A stretch of 64,000 nt of DNA from Acidovorax sp. sic0104 (GTDB lineage: Bacteria; Pseudomonadota; Gammaproteobacteria; Burkholderiales; Burkholderiaceae_C). The notes beneath the pieces were generated by a model. It saw nothing but the letters and a program-made list of their open reading frames with translations. It ran no database searches and had not been told where the DNA came from. This document shows positions 58,597 to 64,000 of the stretch, piece after piece. A program made the position numbers and the translations under genes. Positions within the stretch are counted from its first letter, which is position 1. Every line of letters begins with the position of its first letter. The stretch lies in assembly GCF_019219095.1 (NCBI RefSeq), contig NZ_JAHUWH010000003.1, positions 1-64,000 on the forward strand. The letters run 5' to 3'.

Positions 58597-60288
58597 CTAC
58601 TGCTGCGCTTCCTGCTCCTGCAGCGCCCGCCACATCACCTTGCCGCTACCGCTCTTGGGCAAGGCACTCACGAACTGCACGATGCGCGGCACCTTGTAGA
58701 CCGCCATGTTCTCGCGGCACCAGTCGATGATCTGCTGCTCGGTGGTGCTGTCCTTGTGGGATGCGCGCAGCACCACCACGGCCTTGACCGTCTCGCCACG
58801 GTAGCTGTCCTTGGCGGCGATGATGCAGGCCTCCTGGATGGCCGGGTGGCGAAACATCAGTGCCTCGACCTCGGCGGGCCAGACCTTGAAGCCGCTGGCA
58901 TTGATCATGCGCTTCAAGCGATCGGTCAGGAAGAAATAGCCGTCTTCATCCATGCGCCCCAGGTCGCCCGAGCGGAAAAATCGCTTGCCATCGAACTCGA
59001 TGAAAGCAGAGGCTGTGGCGTCGGGCCGCTTCCAGTAGCCCTCGAACACTTCGGGGCCATGGATGATGATCTCGCCCTGCTCGCCCACCTGCACCTCCTG
59101 CAGGGTGTCAGGGTCGATCACGCGTGCGTCTGTGCTCATGAACGGGATGCCCAGGCACTGCTGCTTGGGGTGGTCCGGCGGGTTGGAGTGCGAAGGCGCG
59201 GCCGTCTCGGTAAGGCCGTAGCCTTCGGAATAGCGCAGGCCGTACTGCTCCAGCAGCCGCTGCGCCACCGCCTGCGGCATCGCCGCGCCGCCGCCACCGA
59301 TGTAGGCCAGGCTGGTGAGGTCGTAGCTCGCGAAATGGGGGCTGCCCAGCAGGTCGATGACCATGGTGGGAATGTTGGTCCAGCTCGTGACCTGGTAGCG
59401 GGAGATGAGGCGCCCGGCCAGGTCGCGGTCCCACCGGGGCATGATGACCAGCGTCGCACCCGCGTAGATCGCCGTGTGCATCACGCTCACCATGCCGGTG
59501 ATGTGGAACATGGGCACCACGGCCAGCGTGACGGTGTCGACCGACGCAGTTCCCCACAGCGCGCCCGCAGCGGCGTTGTGCAGGATGCTCCTGTGCAGGT
59601 GCATGCAGCCCTTGGGCAGGCCCGTGGTGCCGCTGGTGTAGGGCAGCAATGCGAGGTCATTCGGGCCCACCTGCAGCACTGGCGGTGTGTCGGCGGCGGC
59701 CAGCGCATCCGTCCAGGCATGGACGTGCCCGCCGTCCAGTGCGGGCAGTGGGTGCCGGGTGCCCAGCCAGTCCATCCAGGCCTCGGGCGGCGCATCGGTG
59801 CCGGTCACGCCCACATCGAACGCGTCGGAGAACTGCGTGACCATCAGGTGCGCCAGGCGCTCGCCAGCAGGCAGCGCGTTGCTGGCCTTGGCCAGTTCGG
59901 GAGCCAGGTCGCCCGTGGTGATCGCGACCTTGGTGTCGGGATCGGTGATGTAGTGCTTGAGCTCTTCCGCTCTGTTCATGGGATTGACCGGCACCACCAC
60001 CGCGTTCGCGCGCAGGATGGCGAAATGCGCCATCACCAGCTGCGGACAGTTTTGCATGCACAGCACCACGCGGTCGCCGCGCTGCACTCCCAGCGTCGCC
60101 AGCCGCGCAGCCAGGCGCTCGGCACCATCGACCAATTGCCGATAGCTCAGCGTGCTGCCGAAGAACACCAGGGCCGCCTTGTCCGGATAGCGGCGCGCGC
60201 TGATGGCCAGGTTGTCCCACAGCGAGGTGGATGGCAGGGTGATGGCCTTGGGCAGACGATGGGGCCAGAACTTGTAGTGAGGGCGCAT
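58597..60288 (-). CDS. AMP-dependent acyl-CoA synthetase (long-chain fatty-acid-CoA ligase type)
   Basis: 563-aa ANL-family ligase that activates a carboxylic acid as acyl-AMP and then acyl-CoA. The P loop is LPYTSGTTGLPKGCMHLH, the A5 motif YGLTETAAPSH, the hinge Asp in FFRSGDLGRMDEDGYF and the catalytic Lys in LPKSGSGKVMWRAL near the C-terminus. Substrate chain length is not readable by eye. The start is ATG 60288, with AAAGGA about ten bases upstream. Monocistronic, not next to other beta-oxidation genes. Confidence 0.92.
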   Translation of the reverse strand: MRPHYKFWPHRLPKAITLPSTSLWDNLAISARRYPDKAALVFFGSTLSYRQLVDGAERLAARLATLGVQRGDRVVLCMQNCPQLVMAHFAILRANAVVVPVNPMNRAEELKHYITDPDTKVAITTGDLAPELAKASNALPAGERLAHLMVTQFSDAFDVGVTGTDAPPEAWMDWLGTRHPLPALDGGHVHAWTDALAAADTPPVLQVGPNDLALLPYTSGTTGLPKGCMHLHRSILHNAAAGALWGTASVDTVTLAVVPMFHITGMVSVMHTAIYAGATLVIMPRWDRDLAGRLISRYQVTSWTNIPTMVIDLLGSPHFASYDLTSLAYIGGGGAAMPQAVAQRLLEQYGLRYSEGYGLTETAAPSHSNPPDHPKQQCLGIPFMSTDARVIDPDTLQEVQVGEQGEIIIHGPEVFEGYWKRPDATASAFIEFDGKRFFRSGDLGRMDEDGYFFLTDRLKRMINASGFKVWPAEVEALMFRHPAIQEACIIAAKDSYRGETVKAVVVLRASHKDSTTEQQIIDWCRENMAVYKVPRIVQFVSALPKSGSGKVMWRALQEQEAQQ

Positions 60289-60503
60289 GGATCAAGGGTT
60301 CCTTTGAAGAAAACAGCCTAGATCGCATGGTGCCTGAGGGCATTGGGGATGCCACTGATGCCGCGTCGCAAAGGTGACGCCCGCAGCGCCGGGCGTGGCG
60401 CTTCCAAGGCGCACGGGCAAACCAATGGTTACCAAAAGCCCTCGGCTACCATCGTCGAATCGATCCACTTTTCCTGCAACGACCACCATAGGACCTCGCC
60501 GAC

Positions 60504-60860
60504 ATGCTTACCGCCCTGTACTACGCGCTCATGATCCTCGTCGGATACTTCTGGTACCGGTACGGACAGAAACTGCTGCGCCAGGGCGTGCGCGACGAAA
60601 ACGATGAATTCACCAAGCCGCCCATCGGCCCCATTGGCTTCGTGGTCGTGGCCATCATCACCTGCTACCTGGCGTTTGCCGCCTTGCGCGCAGTGGTGAC
60701 GCGAGAGATTCCCTGCGTCGGAAAGGGCTGCGCGGGCCAGATCTACACGCTGGCTGAGCATTCAGGGCAGTACTGGGGCAATCTCTTCTTTGTGGCGTGG
60801 ATGGTGCTTGCGCTGGCCTATGCGATGTATGTGACGGTCAGGATCTGGACCCGGCCCTGA
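60504..60860 (+). CDS. Small membrane protein of unknown function
   Basis: 118 aa with three hydrophobic segments (about residues 3-17, 43-66, 91-112). A loop between segments two and three carries two Cys (EIPCVGKGCAGQIY). I do not recognise a family. The start is ATG 60504, with AGGA about ten bases upstream. It lies between the divergent acyl-CoA synthetase and the convergent hrpA gene. Confidence 0.7.
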   Translation: MLTALYYALMILVGYFWYRYGQKLLRQGVRDENDEFTKPPIGPIGFVVVAIITCYLAFAALRAVVTREIPCVGKGCAGQIYTLAEHSGQYWGNLFFVAWMVLALAYAMYVTVRIWTRP

Positions 60861-60983
60861 GAACGTGTTGACGATCTCGCAGAGATCGCTGCTTCGCAGA
60901 CGCTCCACCCTGCCCCGTGCGCGCGAAATCCGGGGAACTCGCCCCATGGCTGACGGCGCCACGGGGACCGTGATCAGTCCAGG

Positions 60984-63900
60984 TCAGCTATTGACCTGCG
61001 CCCACAGCTTGTCCAGCCGCTTCACGCTCACCGGCTGCGGCGTGCGCAGCTCTTGCGCGAAGAAGCTCACTCGCAACTCCTCCAGCAGCCAGCGCAGCTC
61101 CTGCATGCGCGCATCCAGGGCACCCTTGCGCTCGGCCACCAGGCGCCAGTAGCGCTGCTCCTGCGGGCGCAGTTCGGCCAGCCTGGCGGCGTCGCGGGCG
61201 GGGTCGGCGCGGTACTTGTCCAGGCGCAGGGTGATGGCCTTGAGGTAGCGCGGGAAGTGCGCCAGCTGCGCCCAGGGGGCCTGCGCGATGAAGGCCTTGG
61301 GAACCAGGCGCTGCAGCTGTTGCTGGGCATCCTGCGTGGCGTCAGGAGCGTTCTTCGTGTCCTTGATCTTGCGCACTGCCGCCGCGTACTCGACCAGAAT
61401 GGTTCCCGCCAGGCGCGCGACTTCATTGGCAATCAGCGTGAGGCGCCCGCGGCCCTCTTCCACCCGGCGCTTGAAGGCAAACTCGTCGGTGGGCAGCGGG
61501 TCGAGCAGGAAGGCGCGGTCCAGCGCCACGTCGATGATCTGGGTGCGCAGCTCTTCCTGCGTTCCCAGCGGCATATAGGCCACCGCCATCTTCTGCAGGT
61601 CGGGAATGTTCTTTTCCAGGTATTTGAGCGCGTCCTTGATCTGCAGCGCAAACAGCCTGCGCAAGCCTGCGCGGTGCTTTGCAGCGGCCACCTCGGGCTC
61701 GTCGAACACTTCGATGCTCACCGCGTCGCCGCCATCGATCAGCGCGGGGAAACCTACCAGCGTCTGGCCGCCCTTTCGTATTTCCATCAGCTCGGGCAGT
61801 TCGCCGAAGGTCCAGGCGGTGTAGCGCTGGCCGGCCGGGGCTGCGGGTGCTGCCGCCGGCCCCGAAGCCTTGGCAGAAGGCGCGCCATTTGCTCCTGATC
61901 CGATAGCACTCTGCGCTTTACCAGCAACCTGCGGGGCCGTTTTCGACTCCGTAATTGGTGCCTCAGCCGCGCCGCCACCCAGCTTGAGCCCCGCCAGCGC
62001 CTGGAAGGCGCCACGCGCCTTGGCGCCCCACTCGGCCTTGAGGGCGCCCAGGTTGCGGCCGTGGCCCAGCTGGCGGCCATGCTCGTCCACCACGCGGAAG
62101 TTCATGAAAAGGTGCGGGCTGAGCATGTCAAGCTTGAAGTCGGCGCGCTTCACATCGAGCGAGGTCTCATCACGCACCTGCTTGAGCAAGGCGTCGGTCA
62201 GGCTGCCAGTGCCAAAGCGCTCCGGCGCGTTGAACAACGCGGCCAGGCGTGCGGCCGATTCGGGCAGCGGCACGAAGCGGCTGCGCGGGCGCTGGTGCAG
62301 GCTCTTGAGCAGGGCCTGGATCTTGTCCTTGAGCATGCCGGGCACGAGCCACTCGCAGCGCTCTTCGCTCACCTGGTTGAGCACGAACAACGGGATGGTC
62401 ACGGTGATGCCGTCGCGCGGGTCGCCCGGCTCGTGCAGGTAGGTGGCCGCGCAGTCCACGCCGCCCAGCCGCACGGTTTTGGGAAACGCGTTGCTGGTGA
62501 TGCCAGCGGCCTCGTGGCGCATGAGCTCTTCGCGCGTGAGCTTGAGCAGGTCCGGCTTCTTCTTCGACTCTTCGCGGTACCAGGCCTCGAACCCGTGGCC
62601 GTTGCAGACATCCGGCGGCAACTGCTGGTCGTAGAAGGCGTAGATGAGTTCGTCGTCCACCAACACGTCCTGGCGGCGCGACTTGTGTTCCAGCTCTTCG
62701 ACCTTGGCAATCAGCTTCTGGTTGGCGGCCAGGAAGGGCAGCCGGGTTTCCCAGTTGCCGCCCACCAGCGCTTCGCGGATGAAGATCTCGCGTGCAGCAT
62801 AGGGATCGATCTTGCCGAAGTTGATGCGCCGGCCACTGTAGATCACGATGCCGTAGAGCGTGGCGCGTTCCAGCGCCGTGACCTCAGCGGACTTCTTCTC
62901 CCAGTGCGGGTCGAGCAGCTGCTTCTTCAGCAGGTGCCCGCCCACCTGCTCGATCCACTGCGGTTCGATCGCGGCGATGCCCCGGCCGAACAGGCGCGTG
63001 GTCTCCACCAGTTCCGCTGCGACGATCCAGCGGCCCGGCTTCTTGTTCAAGTGCGCGCCCGGGTGCTTGTAGAACTTGATGCCGCGCGCGCCCAGGTACC
63101 AGTCTTCCTCTTCGCTGCGCGCGCCGATGTTGCCCAGGAGGCCCGCCAACATCGACAGGTGAAGTTGCTCGTAGCTCGCAGGCTGGGTGTTGATGGCCCA
63201 CTTGTGCTCGGTCACCACGGTGAGCAGCTGGGTGTGGATGTCTCGCCATTCGCGCAGGCGGCGGATGCTGATGAAGTTCTGGCGCAGCAGTTGCTCGTAC
63301 TGGCGATTGCTGAGCTTGTGCGTGGGCGCGGGCGCCGCAGCACTGGCCACGGCAGGCGAAGGGGCCGCGGCGGTCACCATGCGCTGCGCCACAGGCAAAT
63401 GGGCCTGCGAGGGCGCTCGCTGGTTCGCCATGGCTTTTTGTGCGCGGGCCGATGGCAGCGTGGGCGCGCCGCCCCGGGCCTCGTTGATCCACTTCCACAG
63501 CTTGAGGTAGCCGCTGAATTCGCTTTTCTCGTCGTCGAACTTGGCGTGCGCCTGGTCGGCCTGCTGCTGGGCTTCCAGCGGTCGGTCGCGTACATCCTGC
63601 ACGCTCAGGGCGCTGGCGATCACCAGCACCTCGTCCAGCGCCTTGCGGTCGCGCGCCTCCAGGATCATGCGGCCCACGCGCGGGTCTAACGGCAGGCGCG
63701 ACAGCTCCACGCCCATGGGCGTGAGCTCGTTGGCGTCGTCCACCGCACCCAGTTCGGCCAGCAGCTGGTAGCCGTCGGCGATGGCACGGCCCGACGGGGC
63801 CTCGATGAACGGGAACTGAACCACATCGCCCAGGTGCAGCGACTTCATGCGCAGGATGACGCCGGCCAGCGAGCTGCGCAGGATTTCCGGGTCGGTGAAA

Positions 63901-64000
63901 CGTGGGCGGGCATTGAAGTCCGCCTCGTCGTACAGGCGGATGCAGATGCCGTTGGCCACGCGGCCGCAGCGGCCCGCGCGCTGGTTGGCGGCGGCCTGGC
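60984..64000 (-). CDS. hrpA: ATP-dependent RNA helicase HrpA (partial, C-terminal part)
   Basis: About 1005 of the roughly 1300 residues of this DEAH-box helicase are in the window; the gene runs off the right edge. The visible part starts in helicase motif VI (QRAGRCGR, 63961-64000), followed by VANGICIRLYDEADF, the HA2 and OB-fold region and the long C-terminal DUF3418-type domain. HrpA resolves stalled ribosomes or remodels mRNA in bacteria. Two Ala/Pro-rich linkers are present (about 63330-63470 and 61835-61960); the latter contains a degenerate R2-like repeat. The C-terminus ends KLWAQVNS. Confidence 0.95.
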   Translation of the reverse strand, partial: QAAANQRAGRCGRVANGICIRLYDEADFNARPRFTDPEILRSSLAGVILRMKSLHLGDVVQFPFIEAPSGRAIADGYQLLAELGAVDDANELTPMGVELSRLPLDPRVGRMILEARDRKALDEVLVIASALSVQDVRDRPLEAQQQADQAHAKFDDEKSEFSGYLKLWKWINEARGGAPTLPSARAQKAMANQRAPSQAHLPVAQRMVTAAAPSPAVASAAAPAPTHKLSNRQYEQLLRQNFISIRRLREWRDIHTQLLTVVTEHKWAINTQPASYEQLHLSMLAGLLGNIGARSEEEDWYLGARGIKFYKHPGAHLNKKPGRWIVAAELVETTRLFGRGIAAIEPQWIEQVGGHLLKKQLLDPHWEKKSAEVTALERATLYGIVIYSGRRINFGKIDPYAAREIFIREALVGGNWETRLPFLAANQKLIAKVEELEHKSRRQDVLVDDELIYAFYDQQLPPDVCNGHGFEAWYREESKKKPDLLKLTREELMRHEAAGITSNAFPKTVRLGGVDCAATYLHEPGDPRDGITVTIPLFVLNQVSEERCEWLVPGMLKDKIQALLKSLHQRPRSRFVPLPESAARLAALFNAPERFGTGSLTDALLKQVRDETSLDVKRADFKLDMLSPHLFMNFRVVDEHGRQLGHGRNLGALKAEWGAKARGAFQALAGLKLGGGAAEAPITESKTAPQVAGKAQSAIGSGANGAPSAKASGPAAAPAAPAGQRYTAWTFGELPELMEIRKGGQTLVGFPALIDGGDAVSIEVFDEPEVAAAKHRAGLRRLFALQIKDALKYLEKNIPDLQKMAVAYMPLGTQEELRTQIIDVALDRAFLLDPLPTDEFAFKRRVEEGRGRLTLIANEVARLAGTILVEYAAAVRKIKDTKNAPDATQDAQQQLQRLVPKAFIAQAPWAQLAHFPRYLKAITLRLDKYRADPARDAARLAELRPQEQRYWRLVAERKGALDARMQELRWLLEELRVSFFAQELRTPQPVSVKRLDKLWAQVNS
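61891..61950 (+). repeat. Degenerate R2-like repeat inside hrpA (copy F)
   Basis: GCTCCTGATCCGATAGC, then TGCGCTTTACCAGCAA and GGGGCCGTTTTCGACTC follow the same order as copy D at 50175, with divergence. It encodes, on the minus strand, part of an Ala/Ser/Gly-rich linker of HrpA. Confidence 0.4.

Noticed and set aside
58001..58633. N-terminal extension of the GGDEF-EAL protein over the PilZ gene
   Set aside because: Antisense to a clear PilZ domain with its own ribosome site; the signal segment and sensor domain begin after GTG 58000.
60872..60888. Hairpin CGATCTC-GCA-GAGATCG after the small membrane protein gene
   Set aside because: No T run on either side and modest stem; I do not call it a terminator.

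Overview
The window is GC-rich, gene-dense chromosomal DNA of a betaproteobacterium, most likely a member of the Comamonadaceae (Acidovorax-like). The evidence is protein content typical of Burkholderiales: four Bug-type solute-binding proteins, TRAP and Liv transporters, many LysR/IclR/MarR/Lrp regulators, a glycine-riboswitch gcvTHP operon, and two families of short intergenic repeats of the kind I associate with this family. I see no phage, IS element, CRISPR array, rRNA or tRNA. The taxon is an inference, not a search result.

Layout. 1-7.3 kb: tail of a small DUF4148-like protein; scoAB CoA-transferase divergent from a PAS-LuxR regulator; a carboxymuconolactone decarboxylase; katG; a LysR gene divergent from an Old Yellow Enzyme. 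7.3-15.2 kb: a catabolic block on the minus strand (SMP-30 lactonase, D-2-hydroxyacid dehydrogenase, RraA/HMG-type aldolase, PDC-lactonase-like amidohydrolase, three Bug binding proteins) divergent from an IclR regulator. 15.3-19.1 kb: AhpD-like enzyme, thioesterase and SDR, divergent from ETF-ubiquinone oxidoreductase. 19.1-30.7 kb: a long minus-strand cluster with a fused 5-oxoprolinase/hydantoinase, an orphan TRAP binding protein, a complete Liv ABC transporter, a DUF1445 hydro-lyase and a LysR. 30.8-34.5 kb: Lrp regulator divergent from a complete TRAP transporter. 34.5-39.4 kb: tandem glycine riboswitch and gcvT-gcvH-gcvP. 39.5-50.2 kb: FKBP, MerR, acyltransferase, MFS exporter, nitroreductase, hybrid histidine kinase overlapping a pseudouridine synthase, EamA exporter divergent from MarR with two clear operators, SDR. 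50.2-64 kb: acetyl-CoA acetyltransferase, fourth Bug protein, UspA, a 2-oxoglutarate/Fe dioxygenase, a secreted His/Asp/Arg-rich protein, a c-di-GMP pair (SBP-PAS-PAS-GGDEF-EAL divergent from PilZ), an acyl-CoA synthetase, a small membrane protein and the C-terminal three quarters of HrpA.

How it fits together. The organism looks like an organic-acid and amino-acid scavenger: many periplasmic binding proteins feed acyl-CoA chemistry (CoA-transferase, thiolase, ligase, thioesterase, ETF-QO), lactone/aldolase chemistry and glycine cleavage. The two most interesting undescribed units are the IclR-linked catabolic block (7341-15156) and the DUF1445-Liv-TRAP-oxoprolinase operon (19142-29405). A third theme is a family of short palindromic repeats. 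One copy supplies the stop codon of a gene, and two degenerate copies appear to lie inside conserved genes (gcvP, hrpA).
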